DNA of 64,000 nucleotides. Source: Deltaproteobacteria bacterium. Its GTDB lineage: Bacteria; Desulfobacterota; Desulfobaccia; Desulfobaccales; 0-14-0-80-60-11. Each line of letters begins with the position of its first letter. Position 1 is the first letter of the stretch. Made by a program: the position numbers and the translations under genes. Positions 45,660-55,410 of the stretch are shown piece by piece. The stretch lies in the NCBI GenBank assembly GCA_030018495.1, contig JASEFS010000002.1:1-64000 (forward strand). Reading direction: 5' to 3'. The notes beneath the pieces are model-generated. The model worked only from the letters and a program-made list of their open reading frames with translations. It was not told the origin of the DNA and ran no database searches.

Positions 45660-46849
45660 TAGTTAGTGGCCAGCACTGTCTGCATGATGGCCACCACGTG
45701 CTCCGCTTCGCCGATGTAAGTGGACATATTGGCGCGATGGTTGGCCAGTATGCCGTCTTTGGCGCCGTTGGTCACCAGCCAGGGAGACAGTTGCGAGGCC
45801 TCATGCAGGGCGTGAATGGCGTCTTCCAGCAATTTATGAGTATTCTTCCTGGCCAATTCCTGATCGAAGTCTTCCCGGACCGCTTCCAGCATATGAGTCA
45901 TACCTATGGCCACGCCCTTGGAAAAATAGAAATAATCGTCACACCTGAAATAAGAAACAGGAGAGCCGTCGGCCTCGACGTCCTTCACCAGGTTGTGATA
46001 GCTGCTTCCCAAAATGTCCTTGTAATTGGCCAGTAAAGCGATCAGATTGTCCACCCGGGAGTAGAAGCGGGCCCGCCCCGAGGCCAGGTCATCACTATAC
46101 TGGCGCAGATCGGCTATGGCCTCCCGGTATTTGCCGGAAGCGGAAGGAAACCAGTATTTATCCGGGCTCACCATAAGGAAGTTCATCGCCTCATTTACCC
46201 TGGGATTATATGCCTCGGTAATGGCAAAGCGGGTCATGTTCTCGTTCAATACCACAATAGTGCGCCTTGCCACCTCCAGCACTCCCAATTGCAGGTTGTT
46301 GACGTTGTCAGTCAAGCCGGACTTCCCGAAGATAATGGTATTGGGGCGCCAGCCGAACAGCCGGTTGTTTACCTGATCATCAATGATGCCGGCTAGAGCG
46401 TGGGTAAAAGCCGAACCTTTAACCGCCGCTTTGGGGACGGCAGGAGGCGGGGGAGGTTGCAGGGGAGCCGGAGCATGCTCGCCAGGGGCAGGAGGCGCGG
46501 CTTCGGGAGGCCTGACCGGAGCTTCGGCGGCCGGAGCCTCCCCGGTAACCTCACCGGCCGGCCCTTCTCCCCGCCTCACCGGCGCGGGGAGCCCATGAAC
46601 CGGCTCGCCGGGCTTTTCAGCTTTCTGAAGGACTTCCGGCGCCGGAGTTAACTGGGAAGTCGCCAAATTTTTATCTTTCCGGAAATAGCCGTGCACAAAC
46701 AGGGCCACGAAAAAAATCAGAATAATAAGCACTATCAGAAAGAAGCGGTGCTTGAGCAGGCTCTGGAGCCAGGAGGGAGGCGGCGGCCCGCCTTCCGGGG
46801 GCCCCGGCACCGGTAAGTATTCTGGAGAGCGATTTACATCTTCGGTCAT
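45659..46849 (-). CDS. DUF2333-like membrane-anchored protein
   Basis: A 396-aa protein with a cytoplasmic start, one transmembrane helix (about residues 33-52), a Pro/Ala-rich linker (about 66-140) and a helical domain. Motifs in that domain (FPSASGKYREAI, FYSRVDNL, FYFSKGVAIGMTHMLEAVREDF) resemble DUF2333. No function is known. The bulk of it should lie in the periplasm. The start overlaps the AMMECR1 gene stop by four bases (ATGA), so the two are translated together. Confidence 0.72.
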   Translation of the reverse strand: MTEDVNRSPEYLPVPGPPEGGPPPPSWLQSLLKHRFFLIVLIILIFFVALFVHGYFRKDKNLATSQLTPAPEVLQKAEKPGEPVHGLPAPVRRGEGPAGEVTGEAPAAEAPVRPPEAAPPAPGEHAPAPLQPPPPPAVPKAAVKGSAFTHALAGIIDDQVNNRLFGWRPNTIIFGKSGLTDNVNNLQLGVLEVARRTIVVLNENMTRFAITEAYNPRVNEAMNFLMVSPDKYWFPSASGKYREAIADLRQYSDDLASGRARFYSRVDNLIALLANYKDILGSSYHNLVKDVEADGSPVSYFRCDDYFYFSKGVAIGMTHMLEAVREDFDQELARKNTHKLLEDAIHALHEASQLSPWLVTNGAKDGILANHRANMSTYIGEAEHVVAIMQTVLATN

Positions 46850-47508
46850 CTGGGTTGCGGCTCCTGTTCAGTTTGTGGTGCTGGTGCGCGCTGTGAAAAT
46901 ATTTCGGCGGTAAACACATAAATCCGGGTATCAGGGTCTTTCCAGGCATCGGGAGGCAGACCGGCCTTGCAGCAGGTTTGTTCAAGAAAAGTGATCCGGT
47001 CCCACTTACACTCTGTGGCCACCTGAGGCAGGAGCAAACCCCGGGCCCAGCCCCGTTCGATAAAAAGCCCGTGTTTGCCCACCTCGATTTCCTCCGCCTT
47101 AAAAATTCGTTGCATGGGACTGAGGACGGAAATTTCCAGGTCCAGGTCGGCCAGTTCTTCCTCTTGCAAGGGAGGAAAACGGGGATCGTGAAAGGCCGCG
47201 GCCGCAGCCATTTCCTGGACCGCAGCCAACAAGGGTTTGACGGCCTCCAGATAGCCGATGCAGCCTCGCAGGCGACCCTTGCGGTGGAGAGTTACAAATA
47301 CCCCGCGAGGCTCGCACAACGCCGGAGAAGCATCTTCGGGCGGTGCAGGCGTCTGGTTTTTGAGGTGAGCCCGGATGCTTTCTCGAGCCACCTTGAATAA
47401 GGTTTCTTTGTCAGCCGCATTGAAACCCACAGGCGCCTGTCCTCCCCAACCGACTGCGGCCATGAAGAGTCCTAGGAGGGTACATGCCGCCAGAGCAGGG
47501 AAATTCAT
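46846..47508 (-). CDS. AMMECR1-domain protein with a probable signal peptide
   Basis: A 220-aa protein whose residues 50-210 match the AMMECR1 family (RLRGCIGYLE, FHDPRFPPL, LDLEISVLSP, KCxxD-type segment CKWDRITFLEQ), the A protein of the AmmeMemoRadiSam system. Unlike most relatives it opens with a hydrophobic segment (LAACTLLGLFMAAVGWGG), which suggests export or membrane attachment. The Memo and radical SAM partners are not in the window. It is coupled to the DUF2333 gene by a 4-base overlap. Confidence 0.82.
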   Translation of the reverse strand: MNFPALAACTLLGLFMAAVGWGGQAPVGFNAADKETLFKVARESIRAHLKNQTPAPPEDASPALCEPRGVFVTLHRKGRLRGCIGYLEAVKPLLAAVQEMAAAAAFHDPRFPPLQEEELADLDLEISVLSPMQRIFKAEEIEVGKHGLFIERGWARGLLLPQVATECKWDRITFLEQTCCKAGLPPDAWKDPDTRIYVFTAEIFSQRAPAPQTEQEPQPR

Positions 47509-47633
47509 GAAATATTGGCCGGTTGCTTATTGGAAATCTGCGCCAATATTAACCAGGAATGCCGCTTTATGTCAATGGGAAACGGGAAATCTTCAAGTTT
47601 GTTCCCTGATTGCGTGCTGCTTTGTTAAATTAG

Positions 47634-47639
47634 TATAAT
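47634..47639 (+). promoter_or_regulatory. -10 element for the sirC-ccsA-hemA operon
   Basis: A perfect TATAAT (within TAGTATAATAA) lies 35 bases upstream of the sirC start. The -35 is weak (TTGCGT at an 18-base spacing). No other promoter is seen before hemA. Confidence 0.5.
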
Positions 47640-47674
47640 AACTTTTGTGCTTGGAAAAAACAGGAGCTAATAAA

Positions 47675-48379
47675 GTGAAAGTTTACCCGGTCTTTGCCTT
47701 GATCGAAGACCGCGCCTGCCTGGTGGTGGGAGGCGGCGCGGTAGGCGAGCGCAAGGTTAGAGACCTTCTTGAAGCCGGTGCCCGGGTGAGCGTGGTAAGC
47801 CGTGAACTCACCCCGTATCTGGCGGAGTTGGCGGATCAGGGCGCCATCAGGTATCTGGGCAAGGATTTTACTCCAGAGCATCTGGAAGGCATGGTTTTGG
47901 CGGTTGGCGCCACGGATGACCCGGAAGTCAATGTCCGGGTGAGCGCCGCGGCCCGAGAGCGGGGCATTTGGGTGAACATCGCCGACGCCCCTGACCTTTG
48001 CACCTTTATTGTGCCGGCTCAGATTAAGCGGGGGCCTCTCACTGTAGCCATCAGCACCGGCGGGGCCTCGCCGGCCCTGGCCCGGCGCCTGCGGGAAGAG
48101 CTGGAAGAGCTCTTCGGCCCGGAGTACGGCCCTTATGTGGATTTATTAAGGATGGTGCGGGAGAAAATTTTGGCAAGCCGCCGGGGCCATCCTGACAATC
48201 ACGCCCTCTTCCAACGCCTGGCGGCCGGTCCGCTGAAACAGGCGGTGGCCGAGCGGGATAAGGAATGGGTGCTCCAGGTGCTGATGGACTCAGTGGGAAC
48301 TGTTCTTTCCCGTGAAACGGTGGAGGAACTGGTGAATAAGGCCATGGACGAGCAACCGCTGCCGTTGATAGTTGATTAA
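47675..48379 (+). CDS. sirC: Precorrin-2 dehydrogenase/sirohydrochlorin ferrochelatase
   Basis: This protein oxidises precorrin-2 and may insert iron to make sirohaem, as in Met8p and the N-terminal part of CysG. The GTG at 47675 (AGGAG eight bases upstream) gives 234 aa. The NAD motif VVGGGAVGERKV and TDDPEVN, NIADAPDLCTF and STGGASPALARRLR are hallmarks. It heads a three-gene unit with ccsA and hemA. Sirohaem is needed by dissimilatory sulfite reductase, which suits a sulfate reducer. Confidence 0.93.
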   Translation: MKVYPVFALIEDRACLVVGGGAVGERKVRDLLEAGARVSVVSRELTPYLAELADQGAIRYLGKDFTPEHLEGMVLAVGATDDPEVNVRVSAAARERGIWVNIADAPDLCTFIVPAQIKRGPLTVAISTGGASPALARRLREELEELFGPEYGPYVDLLRMVREKILASRRGHPDNHALFQRLAAGPLKQAVAERDKEWVLQVLMDSVGTVLSRETVEELVNKAMDEQPLPLIVD

Positions 48380-48382
48380 GTT

Positions 48383-49216
48383 ATGGCTGTCTTCTTCTCT
48401 TATCTGGCCCTGATTGCTTATTATGTGGCCAGCGGTTTGTTCGTGGCGTTTTTCCTGGCCCAGCGGGAGGGCCTCTGTCGGGGCGGTGCCTGGGTGATGA
48501 CGCTGGGGTTGGGATTTCATACGCTGGCCCTGCTGGCCGTCATCTGGCCCCTGGGGCTTTTGGCCATTGCCACTTTCGCCGGCGCGCTCTCCGCCTCCGC
48601 CTGGGCTCTGGTGGCGGCCTTCCTTCTCCTTTACTGGCGCCATCCCATCAAAGTGCTGGGTGCCTTGGCCGCCCCGTTGGCGGCCTTGATTCTCTCCGGC
48701 AGCCTGATTCTGCCGGGCGGGCCTCCCGCGGTTTCGCCGGCCTTGCGGAGTTTTTGGGTTTATCTCCACGTTGCTTTGGCCTTGCTGGGGAATGCCTCCC
48801 TCACTCTGGCGGGTTTGGGCGGAATCATTTATCTGGTGCAGGAGCGGCAGCTCAAGGCCAAAAAATTCGGCTTTTTGTACCGCCGACTGCCTTCTCTGGA
48901 GCAATTGGACGCTCTCAACTATTGGTGCCTCACCATCGGTTTTCCCCTGCTGACCGGCGCCATTGTCACCGGCTCCCTCTATGCCCAATGGACTATGGGA
49001 CGCTTTTGGAACTGGGACCCCAAAGAGATCTTCACCCTCATCGCCTGGCTGATTTATGCCGTGCTGCTTCATGAGCGCCTGGCCGCGGGCTGGCGCGGGC
49101 GCCGGGCCGCCCTTTTGGCCATTTACGGCTTTGTGGTTCTTATCATCGCTTTTGTGGGGGCGAACGTGTGGCTGTCCAGCTACCACAGCTTCGCCGCGTT
49201 TACTCGGCAACCATGA
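48383..49216 (+). CDS. Cytochrome c assembly protein (CcsA/HemX type)
   Basis: A 277-aa integral membrane protein with about eight helices and the tryptophan-rich haem-handling motif FWNWDPKEIFTLIAWLIYA. Two conserved histidines lie in the helices around it. It belongs to PF01578. CcsA homologues next to hemA are often called HemX, and influence GluTR levels or haem export; either job is possible. It starts three bases after sirC and overlaps hemA by four bases. Confidence 0.88.
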   Translation: MAVFFSYLALIAYYVASGLFVAFFLAQREGLCRGGAWVMTLGLGFHTLALLAVIWPLGLLAIATFAGALSASAWALVAAFLLLYWRHPIKVLGALAAPLAALILSGSLILPGGPPAVSPALRSFWVYLHVALALLGNASLTLAGLGGIIYLVQERQLKAKKFGFLYRRLPSLEQLDALNYWCLTIGFPLLTGAIVTGSLYAQWTMGRFWNWDPKEIFTLIAWLIYAVLLHERLAAGWRGRRAALLAIYGFVVLIIAFVGANVWLSSYHSFAAFTRQP

Positions 49217-50496
49217 ACCTCCTCCTGGTGGGCGTGAACCACAAGACCGCACCGGTTGAGATGCGGGAGAAGTTATGCAGCCTGATGCCCGAGGCCGGGG
49301 AGGCGTATCGCCGCCTGCAGGCGCTGCCGGGCGTCCAGGAGGTGCTCTGCTACCGGACCTGTAACCGGGTGGAAGTAGTCTGCGTCACAGAGGATGCCGA
49401 TACCGCGGCCCGGGAAATCAAATCCTTTTTTGCCGAAGCCCCGGAATTGCCGGCCCATATCCTGGATAACGCCCTTTACTTCTACCGTGATGCGGACGCG
49501 GTGCAGCACCTCTTTCGGGTGGCCGCCAGTCTGGATGCCCTGGTGGTGGGCGAGCCCCAAATCCTGGGGCAAGTCAAGGAGGCCTACCGTCAGGCCACCC
49601 AGAACCGGGCCACCGGCGCGGTCTTAAACCGCCTTCTCCACAAGACTTTTTCCGTGGCCAAAAGGGTGCGCACCGAAACCGGCATCGGTGACCATGCCGT
49701 CAGCGTGAGCTACTCCGCGGTTAATCTGGGAAAGAAAATCTTCGGAGACCTGGCCGGCAAGACCGCCCTCTTGGTAGGAGCCGGAGAAATGGCGGAACTT
49801 GCCCTGGAACACTTAAAAAGACAGGGAGTGGCAAGGTTCATCATCGCCAACCGCACCCTGGAGCGGGCTGTCAGGCTGGCCCGGCGCTTTCAGGGCGTTC
49901 CTGTCGCTCTGGAGGAGCTGGAGGAGCAATTGGCCGCGGCGGACATTCTCATAAGCTCCACCGGCTCGGACTCCTACCTGCTCACCGCCGGCCAGGTCAA
50001 GGCCGCTATGAAACGCCGCAAGCAGAGGCCGTTGTTCCTCATCGACATCGCGGTGCCCCGGGATTTGGACCCGGCTATAAACGAACTGGACAATGTCTAC
50101 CTGTACAACATCGATGATTTAAAAGAAGTGGTGGAACACAATGTGGAGCGCCGCAAGGAGGAGGCGGTCAAGGCCGAACGCCTGGTGGCTGAGGAAACCC
50201 TGAAATTTATGGACTGGCTGGCAACCCTGGCCGTCTTCCCCACCATTATTTCCCTCCGGGAAAAGGCGGCAGGCATCGTGCAGGCCGAGCTCAAAAAATC
50301 TCTGGGCCACCTGGGGCCCTTGAGCCCGGAGCAGCAGCAGGCCCTGGACCTGCTCACCCAATCAATTGCCAACAAGCTTCTGCACGACCCCATCATGTAC
50401 CTTAAAAACAATCACCACCGCAAGCGTTCCCGCCAGGAATTGGATCTCATCAGGCGGATTTTTAACCTTGACCCCGACCGGGTGGAAACCTCTTAG
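49213..50496 (+). CDS. hemA: Glutamyl-tRNA reductase
   Basis: HemA reduces glutamyl-tRNA to glutamate-1-semialdehyde, the first step of tetrapyrrole synthesis. ATG 49213 (ATGA overlap with ccsA) gives 427 aa. It has NHKTAPVEMRE, the nucleophile C50 in CYRTCNR, GEPQILGQVKEAYR, the NADPH domain (LLVGAGEMAEL) and a C-terminal dimerisation helix. An in-frame start at 49168 would read through ccsA and is unlikely. hemL and others are not in the window. Confidence 0.97.
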   Translation: MNLLLVGVNHKTAPVEMREKLCSLMPEAGEAYRRLQALPGVQEVLCYRTCNRVEVVCVTEDADTAAREIKSFFAEAPELPAHILDNALYFYRDADAVQHLFRVAASLDALVVGEPQILGQVKEAYRQATQNRATGAVLNRLLHKTFSVAKRVRTETGIGDHAVSVSYSAVNLGKKIFGDLAGKTALLVGAGEMAELALEHLKRQGVARFIIANRTLERAVRLARRFQGVPVALEELEEQLAAADILISSTGSDSYLLTAGQVKAAMKRRKQRPLFLIDIAVPRDLDPAINELDNVYLYNIDDLKEVVEHNVERRKEEAVKAERLVAEETLKFMDWLATLAVFPTIISLREKAAGIVQAELKKSLGHLGPLSPEQQQALDLLTQSIANKLLHDPIMYLKNNHHRKRSRQELDLIRRIFNLDPDRVETS

Positions 50497-50618
50497 AAAC
50501 AGCGCTGGCTTTTCGGGAACGCGCCCAAACCATTAAGAGCCAACGTGCCGTCAGTTGACCAGCCCCTGCTTTGTTGTTATCTTATGCCATAAGAGGCTAG
50601 ATATAAGAGGTTTTTTAC

Positions 50619-51008
50619 ATGCCGAAAATTATTGATATCGAGGACCGGCTCAAATTAGAGCAGAAGAAAAAGGCCAAAGTGGAAAAGGCCAAGAAGTTGG
50701 AGGCCGTGCGCAAGACCTTGCAGTGCACCCGCTGCCTGGCCCGCTGCTTAAAGTGCGGGATGCAGTTTGAAACCCACGAGATGTACAAGCGCTACAAAGG
50801 CCCTTTCCGTCTTTGCAACAGTTGTCAGGAAGAATACGACGAGTATTACCTCATCAAAAAACAGGGGGGTGAGAGCCCCTATTACTGGCATAACAAGGAG
50901 TGGCTCAAAGTCTGGCAAACGTGGCTTGACTATCAGCAGGCCCTCAAAGAATATGGGGAATCGCCGGAGTTTCTGGATTTGGTAAGAGAAGTTGAGTGGG
51001 AAAGATAG
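50619..51008 (+). CDS. Zinc-ribbon protein of unknown function
   Basis: A 129-aa protein. A lysine-rich N-terminal helix (residues 9-32, KKKAKVEKAKK) leads into six cysteines: C36-x2-C39-x3-C43-x2-C46 and C66-x2-C69, which should bind one or two zinc ions. The C-terminal half is aromatic and charged (YYWHNKEWLKVWQTWLDY). The basic helix plus zinc site suggests contact with nucleic acid. I do not recognise the family. It is followed by a bidirectional terminator. Confidence 0.75.
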   Translation: MPKIIDIEDRLKLEQKKKAKVEKAKKLEAVRKTLQCTRCLARCLKCGMQFETHEMYKRYKGPFRLCNSCQEEYDEYYLIKKQGGESPYYWHNKEWLKVWQTWLDYQQALKEYGESPEFLDLVREVEWER

Positions 51009-51014
51009 GCGGAG

Positions 51015-51055
51015 TGGGGGAAAACCGGATTACGCCTGCCGCCGGCTTTCCCCCA
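51015..51055. terminator. Hairpin between convergent genes, likely bidirectional terminator
   Basis: TGGGGGAAAACCGG (51015-51028) pairs with CCGGCTTTCCCCCA (51042-51055) in 13 of 14 positions, with a 13-base loop. It sits between the two convergent genes ending at 51008 and 51061. There is no long T-run, so its strength is uncertain. Confidence 0.65.
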
Positions 51056-51060
51056 AAGGA

Positions 51061-51294
51061 TTATTCTGCCCCCACCCCCAGGCGGTAAGCGTGTTGCAGG
51101 ATTTCCATGGCCAAATTGAAGGCGTTGTTCCCATCCAGGGTAAATTCAAAATGGGTGACCTTGCCGGTATAGATCATGATTTTAATCACGCCTTCGGGTT
51201 TTTGGGCCACCGCCACTTCCCCCTCGGGATCCAGAGTCTTATAAGTGCGGTGGGGAATCTTTTCGGGTGATTCAACATGAGTGGGATGAACCAT
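51061..51294 (-). CDS. Small conserved-looking protein of unknown function
   Basis: A 77-aa acidic cytoplasmic protein. The N-terminus is polar (HPTHVESPEK); the rest shows strands (VIKIMIYTGKVTHFEF) and a helix (NNAFNLAMEILQHAYRLG). No motif is recognised. It is convergent with the zinc-ribbon gene and divergent from mnmG. Confidence 0.65.
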   Translation of the reverse strand: MVHPTHVESPEKIPHRTYKTLDPEGEVAVAQKPEGVIKIMIYTGKVTHFEFTLDGNNAFNLAMEILQHAYRLGVGAE

Positions 51295-51377
51295 AGCTTT
51301 CCTCCGCGGCTCTAAGATTGCCTGATATCAAACCATAAACAAAAAGCAGCGCAAATTCAACCCTGCAATTGCTCTCC

Positions 51378-53363
<1,986 letters not shown>

Positions 53364-53370
53364 GCGTTCT

Positions 53371-53550
53371 TTAAAACCGCCCCTTGGGCTTCTCGCAGCG
53401 GGTGAGCAGATAACTTCCCAACAGCCCCGCCCCGCCGTCGGCTGCGCCGATGGCGTCGCCGGAGAGCACCCGCTGCCCGGCATACGACAAGCCGGGGCAA
53501 CCCGTGAACATAAAGGCCCTTCAGGCCGCCGCTGTGAGCGCCTTATTCAT
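53371..53550 (-). pseudogene. Broken paralogue of the glycine-zipper lipoprotein gene
   Basis: The frame from ATG 53550 reads MNKALTAAA, then an in-frame TGA (53521-53523), then continues to FTGCPGLSYAGQRVLSGDA and ends CEKPKGRF before a TAA at 53371-53373. It parallels the intact neighbour (GGCAGMSYTEQRVLSGG...YEKSQGRQ) but has lost a central glycine-zipper block. A lipobox-like FTGC remains. A nonsense codon in the signal peptide makes it most likely dead; restart at ATG 53511 would give a 46-aa product without a signal peptide. Confidence 0.65.
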
Positions 53551-53635
53551 GGATGCTGAGCCTGTAAAGAATGGCTAAACCTGGTCCGGCTGGCAGGTCA
53601 AGTCAGCCCCGGCCAGCCGGGTTGGGCGGGACTCC

Positions 53636-53869
53636 TCACTGACGCCCTTGACTTTTTTCATAGCGGTCATAAATATAGCCGCCCGCCATGCCTGCGGCGC
53701 CCCCCACGGCCGCGCCCACCGCGGGCGAGCCCGCGGCCCAGCCGATGAGCGCCCCCGCGGAAGCGCCGGCCGCGCCGCCGGAAAGAACCCGCTGTTCGGT
53801 GTAGGACATGCCGGCGCAGCCCCCTAACAACAGAGCGCAGACCACCACCAGAGCAACCGTTTTCTGCAT
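53636..53869 (-). CDS. Glycine-zipper lipoprotein
   Basis: From ATG 53869 (GGGGGAGAA upstream) a 77-aa protein: signal peptide with lipobox L-L-G-G-C (Cys near residue 18), then a glycine-zipper helix pair (GGAAGASAGALIGWAAG, AAVGGAAGMAGG) and a short polar tail (YIYDRYEKSQGRQ). Such proteins sit in the outer membrane of many Gram-negatives, and their role is structural or stress-related. A longer reading from 53935 lacks support. Confidence 0.82.
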   Translation of the reverse strand: MQKTVALVVVCALLLGGCAGMSYTEQRVLSGGAAGASAGALIGWAAGSPAVGAAVGGAAGMAGGYIYDRYEKSQGRQ

Positions 53870-53911
53870 CGTTCTCCCCCTTTCAAGTCTCCCCCAGGGA
53901 GATTGATTCAA

Positions 53912-53931
53912 CCTGTGGACGGGACCACAGG
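53912..53931. other. Hairpin upstream of the glycine-zipper gene
   Basis: A perfect 7-bp stem, CCTGTGG / CCACAGG, has a 6-base loop. It lies between two minus-strand genes and may end transcription of the upstream one or shape the leader of the downstream one; no T-run is attached. Confidence 0.35.
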
Positions 53932-54107
53932 ACATGAACGGTTATATGTTTAATCTGAGGTTAACAAATCCCCTTTTGCATTGCAGGCAAAGGACATTAA
54001 TCACCCCCGCCGGAACTGATTCCGGCCAGGGGAGGTCAAAATACATGGAAGGTTGACGGCAGCTTCTCCCCCAAGAAAATCTGTGCTGCCCCCGGTGTGA
54101 AATCCAA

Positions 54108-54491
54108 TTACTTCTTTCCAGCCGGCTTGCCTTCCGGCGGGCACAGGGCAGTGCTGGCCCTAAGCACTACTTCAATAACCGACTTGTTCATTTTGTCTGG
54201 ATTTTGTTTATAGTAGCCATCCACTTCCTGAACAATCTGGGCCACTGTCTTGGTTTTGAGTTCATTGACAAAGGCTTGGGAAATGCAGCCCGCTCGCCCG
54301 TGGCCGCCTGCAGCTACTTCAAAATCGGCCATGTTGCCGATCCCTTTGATGTAGGCGACTTTGATTTCCTGGGTCAAGTCCTTCCAGTGGGTGCCGTCCC
54401 ACATAAATCCCTTGGACTCAGCCAGAGCCAGATTGGAACCGGCAAACATGATTATGAGACCGATGATCCACATCTTTCTGACAATACTCAT
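54108..54491 (-). CDS. Small secreted protein of unknown function
   Basis: A 127-aa protein with a signal peptide (residues 1-24, cleaved after ALA) and a helical mature part with two cysteines (AGCISQ and TALCPP) that could form a disulfide. The layout (trp/aromatic N-terminal helix, YIKGI, C-terminal conserved Cys-Pro) is reminiscent of small periplasmic Rap1a/Tai-like proteins, but the match is not good enough to assign. It is one of a row of small envelope genes. Confidence 0.65.
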   Translation of the reverse strand: MSIVRKMWIIGLIIMFAGSNLALAESKGFMWDGTHWKDLTQEIKVAYIKGIGNMADFEVAAGGHGRAGCISQAFVNELKTKTVAQIVQEVDGYYKQNPDKMNKSVIEVVLRASTALCPPEGKPAGKK

Positions 54492-54527
54492 AGGCTGGTT
54501 CCCTCCAGGTGGTTAAAGATAAGTATT

Positions 54528-54890
54528 TCAAGTGCTGTCATTCGTACGCGCAGGTTTTACTGTTGCACCTTTCTTTTTCTTCATGATGTTGTTTGTCTTC
54601 GTGTTATTGGTCTTCTTTTTACTTACTACTGTTTTGGTAGTTTTCTTTTTTAAATTCGCCTTTCCCGGGTTTTTCTTCTTACTTGCCGCAGTTTTGGCAG
54701 AAATTTTGGCTTTCGGCTGCTGGGCCTTAAGCGGGGAGTTGGTCTCCTTGGCTTCCGGCAAGGCCAGGGGCGGTCTGTCTTCTAACATGGGAGGAATGGC
54801 GGGGGGCTCCACTTCCTGTTGAGCTTGAACCGGCGCTTGAACGGCGAATATTATAATTCCGGCTATTACTGAACTTATGAACCTGTTCAT
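54528..54890 (-). CDS. Exported lysine-rich protein
   Basis: A 120-aa protein with a signal peptide (ending VQAQ near residue 24), a Pro/Glu-rich stretch (to about residue 45) and a lysine-rich, low-complexity tail (KKKNPGKANLKKKTTK, IMKKKKG). The layout matches the next gene upstream, so they are paralogues. The tail should bind anions such as LPS, teichoic-like polymers, nucleic acid or minerals, but there is no enzyme signature. Confidence 0.7.
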   Translation of the reverse strand: MNRFISSVIAGIIIFAVQAPVQAQQEVEPPAIPPMLEDRPPLALPEAKETNSPLKAQQPKAKISAKTAASKKKNPGKANLKKKTTKTVVSKKKTNNTKTNNIMKKKKGATVKPARTNDST

Positions 54891-54921
54891 CGATGATTCC
54901 TTTAAGTTATTCGCTTAGGAA

Positions 54922-54960
54922 GTGTTGGGGATGCGCTTTTTGGGAGCGCATCCCTAACAC
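54922..54960. other. Long hairpin between the two lysine-rich genes
   Basis: A 16-bp stem (GTGTTGGGGATGCGCT / AGCGCATCCCTAACAC, one G-T pair) has a 7-base loop. Coming from the minus strand there is no clear T-run, so it may be a processing or stability hairpin, or a weak terminator, between the two genes. Confidence 0.6.
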
Positions 54961-54974
54961 GATGAATTTGCTGG

Positions 54975-55238
54975 TTACTGGGCCTTCTGCTCGGCCGGTG
55001 CGGGTTGGGCGGCTTTTTGGCCTTTGGCCTTTTTCTTGGACTTCTTGGCTTTTGTTGTTTTCTTTTTTGAGGCCTTCTTTTTGGCTTTAGCAGGTTGGGC
55101 CATCGGCTCAGCCGGCTGGGCCGGCGCTTCCATAGTCGGAGCAGCAGGCGCAGCCTTTTCTTCCTGCTGAGCCAGAGCGCCGCCCTGGAGGCTCAGCAAG
55201 AAGGCCCCACCAACAATTAAGGTGGTGAGCTTTTTCAT
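54975..55238 (-). CDS. Exported lysine-rich protein, first gene after tRNA-Met
   Basis: ATG 55238 gives 87 aa (ATG 55247 would add three residues); GGGAGGGG lies just upstream of 55247. A signal peptide (ending ALAQ) is followed by an Ala/Pro/Glu-rich part and a tail of lysine clusters (KAKKKASKKKTTKAKK). It is a paralogue of the gene at 54528-54890. The start is only 20-30 bases after the 3' end of the tRNA-Met gene on the same strand, leaving little room for a separate promoter. Confidence 0.75.
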   Translation of the reverse strand: MKKLTTLIVGGAFLLSLQGGALAQQEEKAAPAAPTMEAPAQPAEPMAQPAKAKKKASKKKTTKAKKSKKKAKGQKAAQPAPAEQKAQ

Positions 55239-55267
55239 AAGGTTCATCCCCTCCCGAAAAGGTGGTT

Positions 55268-55344
55268 TGGTGGCGGTGCAGGGATTCGAACCCCGGACAC
55301 TGCGGATATGAGCCGCATGCTCTAACCGACTGAGCTACACCGCC
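55268..55344 (-). tRNA. tRNA-Met (anticodon CAT)
   Basis: A complete 77-base cloverleaf on the minus strand with encoded CCA. The acceptor stem is GGCGGTG/CACCGCC, the D arm GCTC...GAGC, the anticodon stem TGCGG/CCGCA with loop CTCATAT, and the T loop TTCGAAT. The Watson-Crick first acceptor pair points to the elongator rather than the initiator form. A CAT anticodon could also mark tRNA-Ile2, but the sequence resembles elongator Met. Confidence 0.95.
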
Positions 55345-55355
55345 GATAATCTGAA

Positions 55356-55384
55356 AATATATTAAGCCCCGCCGGTTCTGTCAA
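55356..55384 (-). promoter_or_regulatory. Sigma-70 promoter of tRNA-Met
   Basis: On the minus strand, TTGACA (55379-55384) and TATATT (55356-55361) are 17 bases apart, the ideal spacing. The -10 ends 11 bases before the tRNA 5' end. Confidence 0.82.
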
Positions 55385-55410
55385 TCAATTTGCGGCTTCT
55401 ATAACCCTAA

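Noticed and set aside
53521-53523. In-frame TGA as a selenocysteine codon
   Set aside because: The position is in a signal peptide, no downstream SECIS-like stem was recognised, and the paralogue has no Cys there.
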